Below, piece after piece: positions 1 to 11,000 of a stretch of 36,326 bases of DNA. The DNA comes from Dissophora ornata (lineage: Eukaryota; Mortierellomycota; Mortierellomycetes; Mortierellales; Mortierellaceae). Every line of letters begins with the position of its first letter. The stretch's first letter is position 1. Below the pieces are notes generated by a model. That model was not told the DNA's origin. It saw only the letters and a list, made by a program, of their open reading frames with translations, and searched no databases. The position numbers and the translations under genes are program-made. The stretch is from positions 1-36,326 of the forward strand of contig MU616859.1 in NCBI GenBank assembly GCA_025201705.1. Direction: 5' to 3'.

Positions 1-358
1 AAAAAAATCGTTGGCGTAGAGTTGGCGTTTGGTTGCATGATAGGCCAAGTATCACAGGACAGAATCTCAATGTTGGTCACCAAGTGCACCCCTGCAGAAA
101 TTGATAGTTCCTGCGACAATGGCGTGCTGAGGCCACATACATAGCAAGAAACCACCTCTTTCAAGCATGGTGCAATTGTGCAGGATCCACAATAAGGTGT
201 CAAGTACTGTCCCTCTGTTGCTTTAGGATTTTGTCGTGAAAAGGAGTACATCTTTTCTTTCTTTTCATCACTCACTCCTCCTCTCTATTCCCAGACTATT
301 CTCCAGTGCTCACTCACATAATTATTTCCTAGAGCAACTACTCCACTATTGCCCCGCC
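1..358. other. 5' flank of the PIN-Fanzor gene, no gene seen
   Basis: I see no recognisable gene here. The downstream reading frame is open back to an in-frame ATG at 236, but that extension is a low-complexity Ser/His/Leu stretch, whereas ATG 359 gives the Met-Gly start usual in FEN1/XPG proteins. I therefore treat 236-358 as 5' UTR/promoter. I found no terminal inverted repeat matching the 3' flank. Confidence 0.5.
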
Positions 359-3300
359 ATGGGCATCCTGAGCTTATGGCCCTTGCTTAAGCGTAAGGGT
401 TATGAAGCAACCTTGTCCAATCAATGCCAAGACCTTTCCGCCACCTCTGACCCCACTTCAAGGATCCTAATCGACGTCCTGGGCAGTATTTTCCCTACCA
501 TTCGCCAAGCGTACTCAACAAGACCCCTTGACCAGGCACATGCGGTCGCCGAACTCAAGCTACGGGAGCTTGCAGACCCTTCAAATGGAATTCTTTACCT
601 GGATGGATCCCCCGCAGCGGAAAAGATGCTCACACACCAAGGTCGAAAGGATATGCGTGAGAAAGCTCTAGAAGCCGCCGACAAGTGCACCACCAAGCTC
701 ATGGCTCGTGTTACTGAAAAGCTCCGCGTTCGGAAGCAACAGTTCCGCAAGATTCGCAAGCACTTGGACAGATCTTACTATTGGTCTGTTGCATCCCGAC
801 AAGCATTTGCCCAGTACTGCAGATCGAAGGGCTGGACTGTCATCGAGTGTTCAACCGAGGCGGATATCAGGATTGCAAACGACTGCGGAACCCACGACGT
901 CGTAATATCAACAGACAGTGATATGCTTGTTTACAAGACGGTGTCAAGGATCTGGAGACCAATATCAAAAAGGCGTTTTCTTCAGTACAAGATATCAGAC
1001 GTGCTTGACAGCCTTCAGATAACCAGGACCCAGTTGACTACACTGGGGATTGTGTCTCGCAATGATTACAATCGTAATGCGTCCGGATTGGGGCCTGAAA
1101 CTAACTTTGAGATAGTCAAGGGGCTTCGGGGCACTGGTGAGTTTTGTCCGCATTATACTATTACATCCAAGGATATGAAGGCTTGAATATGAATTAGTGG
1201 ATTGATACCAGGTGCTGGTATTGTGGCTGCAATTGATAGATCCCGAAGCGATGGTGAAGTGTTATTTGGCTGATCGTCGCGTTGTCCTCAAGAACACGGA
1301 GAATTATACGTTTGAAAACGCTATACGGGTGTTCGTTCGCAGGATCCAGACGCTTGCAAAGCCAGGACCCTGCACATTCTCTCCAGGGCAAACGCCGGCG
1401 CTCACTTTTGACGCTGTCAAGGCCAGATTCCATCAAGTGTGCGTGCTACAAGCCAGGAACAAGATCGAACAAAGAGCACTCCAACTCACGCGGAGCAGGT
1501 AGGATGCTACTGCTACTGCATTACAGCCTAGGTAATCAAGATACCCTATCTTCACTCGGTTGAGTATGTTGGACTTACAAATGTCATTATTCTCTTTGTC
1601 CAGGACCTCTTATGAGGACAAGGTCCAGAGGCACAAGCTGTCTCAGGAGTTCAATAGGTATCGCACTATCGACCAGCCCCCTCCAAAAGAGAAGGAAGCT
1701 CCCGAGGACATGGCGACAGACGCTGGCGCTCCAGGACTCCATGCGAATTCCCCCCGTCAACGACTGCGATTTTCCATCAAAGTGCGCATCCGTCAGAAAA
1801 CTCACGAACCGCCTGAGGCCATGAAGCAGTATGTCTGGAAACCTTGGACGAAGCTACCCGAGAAACCAATTGACTCCAGCAGCAACGCCGCCAACAAAAA
1901 CAAGGCCGGGGCAACTAAAACCCCACGGAAAGATATCAAAAAGCTGGCAGACATAGGAAAAGTCGGCCTTGTCCGTGCTCTAGGCCGGGAGCACCCTGTT
2001 GTCAACTTAGATGTTGGCACTCTAGGAGCGAACGTCAGGGAGGTTTTAAAGGGCGAGCCGGCTCTGCTACAGGAAGTACTTAAGACCATAAGGGAGGCTG
2101 TTTATCTCGCGGCACGCATTAAGCGATCAGGCCAACGAGTCATTGGGCTGTACGTTGAGCAACTCAGTCGTCAAAGTGTTTTGCAAGATCTCGATGGAAC
2201 CCTTTTAGGATTTCTCTGTAAAAGCATCGCACCCAAGGACATGAACTCTACTCTGGACGACAACGATAGTGTTGATCAAGTTGAGGACAACAGTGACCTG
2301 GATGGAAAGGGCGACAGGCACATGCAGTTCCTAGAGTCTTTTCTGCGATACCTCTACTCTGGCAACTATCCGCGCCAGAAAGGGATCGGACAGCATGTGA
2401 ACAATTTCATAAAGCGTTCGGAGGAGTTGGGACTGCTGGAGAAAGGTGAACCTGGCGCGATAAAGGTAACAATAGACTTCACCCCAGAAGCGCTGACACG
2501 GAGCGCTGCTTCTCAGCTCGCTATCGAGATCAGGAAGATGTACAGAAACGGGAGTTATGACCTGTATGAAAAGGTATGCGCCAACGTCATTACACCTAGC
2601 TCGCTGCATTATACATCCTAGCTCGCTGCATTATATACTAATATTGATAATGGTTTCATCGTAGCTCAAGCTCCAAAAGGAGAAAGGGTTCCTGCCGGAA
2701 GGTTGTAACATTGAGATTCGCAAGGACCGCTCAGCAATCGAGAACTTTATCCATCTGAACAAGATCAGCAGCAACAGTCGCCGATTGGCTCCTTTGTCGC
2801 CTATAGAACACCAATTCCTGACGTTCAGTGAGAGAGAGCTGGCGGCTTTGTTTTGGAAGAGGGACCTTTTGAAAGTCCGACTTCAAGAACTCGCCTCGTC
2901 CTCCTACAGCAGCATCGAGGCTAGCAGGCTAACGCTCCAAGACGTAGATGATTGGGTCGCGGGTATCGAGCCTGGATTCCTCATCAAGCGCCTTCTTTCA
3001 GGTGTTGCTGAAGAGTATCCGAGTTCTCGCAAACGAAGTAAAGCAGGAGTCAAGGCTGCGGTTCAGTTGATGTCTTTGGAGGAGATCAAGAAACATGTCG
3101 AACTCCTGCAGCAAACCGATTTCAATCCTGCCACATACAACAAGAAAGGATATGTTTTGCGAGGCTCCATTCGGACGGACGGTTTTCGAGTACAGTTGTT
3201 GGCATTTAAACTTAGAGAACTACAGTCAGTCCGATATAGATGGTTACCAGACAGCGTCCTACCTTCGCGACTCACCACCGCCACTGCAGGGACCGACTAT

Positions 3301-4290
3301 TATCTAACGGAGATCCGCAACATCATCAAAACCAAGCAGGATGTCACAGATCTTTGGGGCTGTAAGCCGGAGCAGATTAACATCGTAGGTTTGGACCTTG
3401 GCCAGGCTTGCGTTGTTGGCGCGAGTGCGCTGTTTTCAGAGTCTCCTCACCCTCTGGATCACTTTAATCCTGTCAAATTCTACAATTTGGCTGTCAAGCG
3501 AAAGGCTGTATATCAACCGACCTTCAAGCATCGCCTCTGGATGGAGGAGCAAAAGGCACTTGTCCCGATGGATGCCACAAGATCGATAGCTGACATTGAG
3601 AGCAGTATGCCACCGCTCCGTGGCGAAGGCGCCAACTTGCTCAGCTATTATCAGGAACTGGAAACAATGCAACAACAACTCGACACATTCTATAACGGCA
3701 ACAATAACCGGTTCAAGAAGCACAAGTGGGACGCACAAAGGGCCAGGAACAGCGAGTTCATTGCTATCACGAATAGGATCCTGAGGTTAGTAGGAGGGTC
3801 GATTGGCTGTCGCAGGAAGAAGAAGCAGAAGGTGGTTATGGCCGTTGGTCTTGGCCAGTTCTCAAGCAGCGCAAGACTTTCCTCGTTGCATGACGCTTTT
3901 ATGGCGTTTTTTGTGCAGAAAGTGAGTATCTTTTATCAATCATGTATTGCTGCCCGCTGTTTGACTTTTTTATTATAATATGTCTAACGCAGCGTATCCG
4001 GTATTGTTCTTGGCTAGGTGCGATCCCTGGGCTATATCGTGGTTGGTGTGAATGAGTACTATACCTCCAAAAAATGCCCTGTGTGTGAGAAGTTTGTGGC
4101 TCAAGTGGAAATCCGCCGCCTGTACTGCCCACACTGCAAGGTCTTTATGCACAGGGATGTGATGGCAGGGCACAATATTGCCAACGTGGTTCGAGGCCAC
4201 TTGTTCAATCAACAACGGCCCCTCTATCTGCAGCCCGTGGACAAGGACGGCTCTTACCCTTGGATGCAGTGGCAGCACAGACAGCAATAG
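359..4290 (+). CDS. XPG/FEN1-like PIN nuclease fused to a Fanzor (TnpB-like) RuvC nuclease
   Basis: Exons 359-1136, 1240-1498, 1604-2573, 2665-3921 and 4018-4290 join with GT-AG introns in consistent phase to give 1178 aa. Residues 1 to about 300 resemble the FEN1/XPG fold: an MGILSLWPLL start and acidic residues at the expected metal sites (D39, D82, E167, D169, D186 and D188 in ISTDSDML). Residues about 300-670 are helix-rich, with a basic linker, and unrecognised. Residues 670-1178 resemble Fanzor: TDG (840-842), RuvC-I GLDLG (D913), GLGQF (1064-1068), VNEYYTSKKCPVC (E1101, C1108, C1111), CPHC (C1125, C1128) and HRDVMAGHNIANV (D1135). The usual TnpB glutamate position is not acidic, and E1101 sits where Fanzors carry their relocated catalytic Glu. 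Fanzors are known RNA-guided DNA endonucleases of eukaryotes. That this copy is active, and what the PIN domain does, is inference. No transposon ends were seen. Confidence 0.88.
2595..2635 (+). repeat. 22-bp-period tandem duplication inside PIN-Fanzor intron 3
   Basis: A 19-bp block (cctagctcgctgcattata) occurs at 2595-2613 and again, identically, at 2617-2635. The period is 22 bp. It lies wholly within the intron at 2574-2664, so it does not affect the protein. The identity of the copies suggests a recent local duplication. Confidence 0.85.
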
Positions 4291-4375
4291 CGAGCCTTCC
4301 GTCATTACCGCGTCGAGCCAAGAGTGTGCTGCTGGTGGGCGTAGGAGAGTTGAGTTAGTTAGACAAGTATTATTT

Positions 4376-4459
4376 GTGTGTTCGCCAACACACTTCCCCA
4401 GTGCCGATCTCGGATCGTCTCAACGCGCTCACGTCATTACAATAATAATGACGTGAGCG
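4376..4459 (+). other. Three consecutive stem-loops 3' of the PIN-Fanzor gene
   Basis: Three inverted repeats follow one another, starting 86 nt after the stop codon. The first has 7-bp arms (4376-4382 and 4387-4393, loop of 4). The second has 5-bp arms (4405-4409 and 4413-4417, loop of 3). The third has perfect 14-bp arms, cgctcacgtcatta at 4426-4439 and its complement at 4446-4459, with a 6-nt loop. In TnpB/Fanzor systems the guide RNA (omega RNA) is typically encoded at and beyond the 3' end of the nuclease gene, so this could be a scaffold. Alternatively, the TGACGTG half-sites in the third repeat and the nearby TCACGTGA could be bZIP/bHLH sites for the next gene, whose ATG is 118 bp downstream. 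Confidence 0.6.
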
Positions 4460-4576
4460 TCATCACGTGATTCATCATGATCGAAAAACAAATAAACAAA
4501 ACGGGCAACCTCATTCGCATTCATTCGTCAACGCAGACCCGAACAATTGGCAGAAAAGATAGAGACTACAATCGAC

Positions 4577-5426
4577 ATGGTCCGCAACGCAAAGATCCCC
4601 GCCTACTCACTCCGCCGGCAAATGCTGCGCATGTCCTGGAACAAGTACAACCTCTTCAATCTCACACAGCGCGCCAGGGTTCCTAACAACTCCAACAAGA
4701 CCCTGTACCAACAAAAATGGGCTGCCAAGAAGGACACCCGCGCCTATCACGGAGACCAGATCACAGAGCGTCAATGGCAGTCCATGTTCAAAACTCGCCT
4801 GCCTACCGCCAACACAAAGGTCGGAGGTGTCGAGCCCCACCCTCCAGTGTTTTCCTTGACTTTTGCAGAGATGGAGAGGCGTCTGGATTTCATTGTCTTC
4901 AGAAGCAACTTTGCCCCTAGTATCTATGCTGCCCGCCAGCTGGTTGGACACGGAAAAGTCACTGTCAACGGAAAGACCGTACGTCTCTCGTCTGGAATGA
5001 CATGTTGCAATTTTCCCAATTTGATCTGAGGAGCAACGGATCGGAAACAGTAGGCGGATCGGACTAGAGATACTAAAATACAGCGCTCATTTGATTTCGC
5101 TCTAGATGCCCTTCCCTTCCCATCGTGCCACGGACGGGGATATCATTCGTGTTGACCCAGCATCAATTTCGACCTTGAAGAAGGCCACACCAGCGGAGGG
5201 CGATCTTGCAGAATCAGCGGCTAAGGCACCGATGGAGTTTGTCCCCAAGCCCTTCTCTCAACCCTTCCTCTTTGTCCCTGATTACCTCGAAGTCAACTAT
5301 AACACATGCTCAACATGCTTCCTCCGTTCACCCATCTCCCGCCCAGGAAAGACCGAGATTCCAAGTCCCTTCCCACCGCAGATGCACGCCTTGGCGTACG
5401 AGTTCTACGCCCGCAACAGGAAGTAA
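4577..5426 (+). CDS. NAM9: Mitochondrial ribosomal small-subunit protein uS4m (Nam9-like)
   Basis: Exons 4577-4978 and 5106-5426 join in phase 0 to give 240 aa. The protein should be a primary rRNA-binding protein of the mitochondrial small subunit. The N-terminus ([18 protein letters not shown]) is basic. An S4 RNA-binding domain spans about residues 105-155, with [20 protein letters not shown] then GKVTVNGKT, and is completed after the intron by DGDIIRVDP. The C-terminal [17 protein letters not shown]...[13 protein letters not shown] segment is typical of fungal Nam9. ATG 4577 is the first ATG in this frame; an earlier TTG was not used. The gene is shorter than yeast Nam9 (486 aa). It is convergent with the F-box gene, with 201 bp between stop codons. 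Confidence 0.88.
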
Positions 5427-5627
5427 ACTGGGCACAGCTCCATCGGGTGCGCTCAGGGGGAATCGGAGGCATTTGGGAGCACGTCGCGTGGAACGTACTG
5501 CCAAAGCTGGTAGTCGGGTCGCAACGAATGCGATCGATTGCATTGAGAGTAATTGTTACATTAACATAGAAACACAAAAGTCATTAAATATATTTGTTAT
5601 ACATGTAGACATCATGTTCTGTTTTCA

Positions 5628-7039
5628 TCAGTAAATATTGTCCACAAAAATATTGACGACTGCCTTGTGGGCACCAATCCGGCGGTCGTTGAACTTGCGG
5701 ACAGTCTGGTCAGAGATATTCTGGTCTTGCTCATACGCAACCGCGTAATTGCCAAGGAGGTAATCACTCGCAAACGAGCCTCTATACAGGTTTATGGTAT
5801 CCAGTTTGCCACGGCTGGCCTGAAATGCCAGATCCCAAAAGAATAGCGCCGGGCTGTGCTCAGGTACTTCATAGATATCAATTGTCCGGAGCCCATGGAA
5901 GTCACGGAAGGCTTCCATCACGAGCTTGAGGTCATCTCGCTGTGAGTTGATCTGCTTGTAGGTGAGAGTAAGTCGTTCCAGGACATTGCATTTGTGGGCC
6001 AGCAGCCCGAGCAGAGGCAAGCCGAACATGATCCTATCGCAGCGGTGGAGTTCCAGCTCCTTCAGGGACGTACTCGAACAGGATCGTGCGATCCACTCCA
6101 CCGCTGAATCTGTGATCTGATTACACTCTGCCAGGTACAGCTTCTGAATTTGAGGACAGTGCTTCGCAACGGCGAGTAGAGATGCATTGGTCATCTTAAG
6201 ATTGCCGGTCAGGTTTAAGACACGCAAGTTCCGCCGACAAAACTTGGCGACCGAGAACAGACCCAGATCGGTGAGCTGTCGACAGTATGACAAGTTGATG
6301 GTTTCGAGGTACTGGCACCTGTCCACAATCAACGCAACGGCCGTGTCTGTCACCCCAGAGGTTCGCGACAAGTTTAAGGAGACAAGATTTGGGAAGAATG
6401 TAGCCAGAGATTTGAGAGTCGGCTCCTGTATGTCGGTACACTCGCTTAGGTCCAGGTTCTCCATGCCCGCATGGACCAAGGAAGCTTTGGCTAGTTTGCG
6501 GAAGGTTTGACCCTGGACGAATGGTGAGGAGGTCTTCTTGCCCGAGAGACAGAGAGTGTGGAGTTTTGGTGCGTTCTGGAGAAGCGTGAGAAGCCAGTCG
6601 TCAGGCAGAGTGCCATATAAAGTTTCCTCGACCTGGGACATGTCTAGAGAATGGATCATCTGTAGGGTATCAGGCTGCAGTGCACAGCTCTTCATCGAGG
6701 AAAGGATAGACTGCATGCACTGGAGAGGCGTGTAAACAAAGCTGTTGCTGAGCTGAGGGTTTGCCCAGAGGAATGGCTTCACTACTTGGTAGCACTTCAG
6801 ACGAGCAACGGAGCAAGGGGAAACGTAGTTAGGGGTGATGTGTAGGCTGGCTGTCGTGGGAAAGAGATCATGAGCTTATCAATGACTGCTAGCAGACGCT
6901 GACTTGCCTCGTGGTTGACGAGAGCGAGCGTTGCAAGGGTCTCGTTGGTGAGACTGTGGTAGCGCAGGATAACGTCGAGCGCATCTGGGAAGAGGGAGAA
7001 CATGGTCGGTGGTCTGTAGTGGGCAATGAAGTCGTCCAT
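5628..7039 (-). CDS. F-box / leucine-rich-repeat protein
   Basis: Two exons on the minus strand, 7039-6904 and 6850-5628, flank a 53-nt GT-AG intron and join in phase to give 452 aa. The start at 7039 has a strong context (accATGG). Residues 10-45 (LFPDALDVILRYHSLTNETL) look like a weak F-box. The rest carries cysteine-containing LRRs of the AMN1/Grr1 type, such as LDLSECTDIQEPTLKSLA, INLSYCRQLTDLGLFSVA and LYLAECNQITDSAVEWIA. Such proteins usually act as substrate adaptors of SCF ubiquitin ligases, but the substrate cannot be told from sequence. Fungal genomes of this type often carry many F-box/LRR paralogues. The F-box match is less certain than the LRR match. Confidence 0.8.
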
Positions 7040-8078
7040 GGTTGTGGTGGCGGTAGTGGTGGTAGTGAGCGCAATAGAGTTGCGAGGAGTGAATGGGAAA
7101 CAGAGCGGCTGGATAAAGCAAATGAAGGAAAAGGGTGAATGTGCCAATGAGGTTTAATGAAAACGAAGAACCATGAGGAGTGTGTGAGCCAGAAGAAGAG
7201 TCGAAAAGAAGTTCGTTCGACTTTGGTGCAACGGCCATGATACGAACGAGCATGCACTGCTGCAGGTGCTGTCTGCCTGCCTGCCTGCATCGGTGGAGAG
7301 GGCGTGAGATATCCATGCCACATGGCACGATCGCAGTAATGCCTGTTTGTGATAAGAGTATCTTCTTTGATGTCTCTGTGGCGCCAGTCGAAGCCACGGG
7401 CGACTATGATGATACGATGCTGCAGCGACATGGCTCACTGGGGCACGACAGGACAATGCGCGTGGACGGAGCATGGGCGTGTCACGTTTGGAAGCCGCCC
7501 TTTTTTTTTTGGCTTCTATTCAAATTCGGCACCATCCATCACAAAGCATCTTTCGAGACTCGCTTGTCTCTTCTTCATCGACCCTCAACCTCTACGCAAA
7601 CACAACCCTATCGCCGTTGTAAGTAAGAGCTACTCTCCGCCGCTGATGCACAAGCAATGCAAAGACTGCATGCATGCATGCAACTCATAGTCAAGGGAAC
7701 GTGCCAAGGGGCCTTTGAACCCCTCAGAACAGCGGAATACAGGCTTGGGCTGCAAAGGCGACAGGGATAGCGACACCTGCAGAGTTGTGCCATTGATGAC
7801 CCACTTTCTCCTTGGAGGGACATGTGTGCCCCAGCAAAAGAGCACGGCAATGGATCAATAGAAACAGCGCCAACAAGGTCCAACGAGTTAATCGTCTCGC
7901 TTCTGCCGTCTTTCCTTCTACTCTCCTCCGCCTAGAAGCCCACTGCTCAACGAATACACATAGACGAGGCTCAGAAAACACACTTGTACACACTTGCACA
8001 CACTCGCACACGCACATACACGCGCAGGTCGTTAATGTCTCTTTAACATTGGTTGCGCCCTCACCCCAGACGGATTCC
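7040..8078. other. Divergent intergenic region between F-box/LRR gene and VPS8
   Basis: This is probably a bidirectional promoter plus 5' UTRs. It holds short simple repeats: a (CTGC)n run near 7265-7287, a T run near 7500-7511, (TGCA)4 at 7667-7682, and a CA-rich stretch at about 7980-8030 just before the VPS8 ATG. Open frames on both strands lack family resemblance. No gene is supported. Confidence 0.6.
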
Positions 8079-11000
8079 ATGAACACATTCGGGACCAAGC
8101 ATTCGCCACCATCGACCCAAGACGAGTACGAAGCACTGCTCAAAGAGATTCTCGAATCTGATTCCTCTGACGAAGAACGCTCCCGCCGTCTGATCCTCAC
8201 CAGCAGGAACCAACCCCCGTCCTCGCAGCACACAGTCCGCACTCTTGCCCTCGATTTGGACCTGGATCTTGACCTTGACCTAGACTTTGATCCCGCCTAT
8301 TCGAGAAGCAACTGTGCAGGGAGTCCCGCCAGCAACACCACTCGTGCCTTTGTCAATCATCCCAACAGCAATAGCACCGACAGTAATAGCAGCACTCCAC
8401 GGAACTCGATATACGGACGTCCCGCCAAACACGCCTCTGTTAGCATTGTAATCGGGACTGATACTCCAGAGATACACCCGGACGTGCCTTTGAGCAGCAC
8501 CTCGCCTTACAACCCGACCTTACTCTCATCAGTTTCCAGCAAGGACAGATCCCTTTCTCTCCTCTCACTCTCGGCTCCTTCCTCAGCAGCTTCCAGTCCC
8601 TCGTCCTCAGTAAACACCCTCACGCGTGCTAGCAGTGTCACCTCATCCTCCAAACACAATCATAATCACCTTCACAACTCAATTCTCCTTTTGGACACGC
8701 TTTCCAACAAGGATTCCGCCCACATCTCCTCCTCTGTCGATACCGACTCTTCTTTTGAGCGCTCTCCACCAAGCTCGAACTATCTTTCAAATCTCAAGTC
8801 CTTTAAACAGCGGAAAAGGGGCAGTATCGCTGACACTGTTGCGAAACGGCTTGAAGAACACCAACATAGCTATATCCTTCGACACGAGCAGAGACTTGCG
8901 CGGTATACTCATCGGAACGAGTCATTGTTAAAGGCTGTAACCAGGATGGACTCTAGCAATCACTACTCTCGGTCTCTGTCGCGTGTAAATGGATCCCAGC
9001 GCAACGGACGTGACACCTCGTAAGAAAAGACCCGTGTTAGCGATCTCACGCTCTGCAGCTAGCCTGTTACTCTGTGCTAACAGCTGCAATCAATTGCCCT
9101 TCACAGCACATCTAGGCCCACCGGGATGCCCATCATACTGAAAGGATCAAACACTCGTCTTGGTATGCCGCGGGCTGGATGTTGGCAGGAATACTGACGG
9201 GTCTAAACATCAGAGCCAGGACTAACCTGTCCACCATATATCTCAAATCTGTGATTAGTAAATGGCCTCCAGTCGATCACTTCGCTTGAACAAAAGTTCA
9301 ATGACCTCCGAATTCCGGAACTCGAGCTCTTAAATACCCCAGAGACAACGATTAAAGCTGTTCTCGCCGACATTTACAAGATCTCAGAAGAGCTCCATAT
9401 GCATCTACAAGGAGGACCATTGGCCGATAATCCACACCTAGCACGAAAGGATGGCGATGGCATTGTTATATCTGGTGAGACTCAGAGACAGAAGCGTATC
9501 AAAGAAATCATCGACAGGATCACGCGGGAAACATCATTATACGAGGAATTTGTTCGAAAGTCCAACTACCTTAGTCTAGATGCCATTTTGAACGAAGCAT
9601 CGGATGAAGATGACCAGGAGCTTCAAGGATTCGCAGACGTCGAAGGGGAACCATCGGAAATGGACTCTGCATCTGATATCCACCACGAAGATACTCTCTC
9701 GCAAACATCGCTCATGTCTGGTAACCGCTATGGACATGGAGTCACCCCTCTTCCGAGCTCGCCCATGTCAGCTCTTTCTTTGCGGTCAGCTGAGCCCATG
9801 CATCGACTTCGCCCACACCCATTCTCACATGGAGGTCCAGGCTCTGTAGCTTCGTCCTCAGCCCTGACAGGGCGTCATTCGCACAACTCGTCTGTCTCAT
9901 TCTCAATCACGGGGCTCAACCAGTCGGACTCACACTCACCGGGACCTGGCGCTGGCGCTGAACCTTGGGAGACCTTTCGCTGGACGCCTCTTGTTAAATT
10001 GTCAGATCAACTTTTTTCAGAAGAAATCAAAGCCTCTTCAGGACTCGGCACCTGCATTGCGGTCTCAAACATCATCGCAGTGGGAACAAGCCGCGGATCT
10101 ATATTGGTATATAGTGCAACTCAAGCACTCATAGGAATTTATGGCAGTGCACAGTATGCATTGGAGCATGGGTCGGTGTGCTCGATCGCCATCTCAACTG
10201 ATAACACCTACATGGTCGCTGGACATTCCCTTGGGAGTATCATTGTTTGGAACATTAGTAAGCCGAACACACCATCTCGGATCATCCCACCGGTTACAAG
10301 GGAAATGGCGCTATCTGGCAGGAAACTCGGCCACATTCGTGGATCCGCCGTTCTTCATGTTGGCTTCGTAGGCATCAAGAGGGCCGAGATTGTCAGCGCC
10401 GACGATCAGGTATGACTCACAAAACAATAGCCTACGGCGTATCTCATGTGGGATGGATTATGTTTATAGGGAAATGTGAACTAACATAACCCACCTTTCC
10501 GATCAACAGGGAATGGCTTTCCATCATTTGCTGTATAAAGTCATGATGGTAAACGCTGTTGAGACAACGAGGCTACTTGGAAAATACCCAGCGCCAAAGT
10601 TTGCGAGAGGTCAGGATGCTCGAGGAGTAGTTGCTGTTCCACGACAGAGCACAGTCTTTGGAATGGGCTTGCTGCCATATGGGCAGGTCCCTCACGCTGC
10701 AGAAAGCGCCGGACTGGTCGCGCTTTTGACGCCGTTCAAGGTAGCTAGGATGACGCGGAAAAGACTAGCTCCACCTTTGAAATGACGTTCCTCACGAATT
10801 GCTTCTTCCAATCCCATCTAGATGCTGATTGTCTGTATAAAACCTCAGCCGCAAACGTTGTTCAAGTTTCTGCGGCCAAAGGACCTGCAAAGCAGAGAAG
10901 GAGAGTCATCAGCAGTCATCTCTGGCAACCTCGCATGGTTCCCAGCGACGAAAAGCCCGCGAGGATCTGGTAAGGATGTATCTATAACGATCATGCTAGT

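Noticed and set aside
236..358. Upstream ATG extending the PIN-Fanzor protein by 41 residues
   Set aside because: The extension is low complexity, and FEN1/XPG proteins start Met-Gly directly at the fold, as ATG 359 does.
1137..1211. Intron 1 acceptor at 1211 in the PIN-Fanzor gene
   Set aside because: An exon starting at 1212 is out of phase with the donor at 1137. The acceptor ending at 1239 restores the frame and gives a sensible family-like sequence.
1..4576. Terminal inverted repeats bounding the PIN-Fanzor gene
   Set aside because: Comparing the left flank with the reverse complement of the right flank gave only a 6-bp match, which is expected by chance.
9399..10415. Independent gene starting at ATG 9399
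   Set aside because: The frame is open upstream to an acceptor at 9258 and joins in phase with two earlier exons and the later VPS8 exons. It is best read as an internal VPS8 exon.
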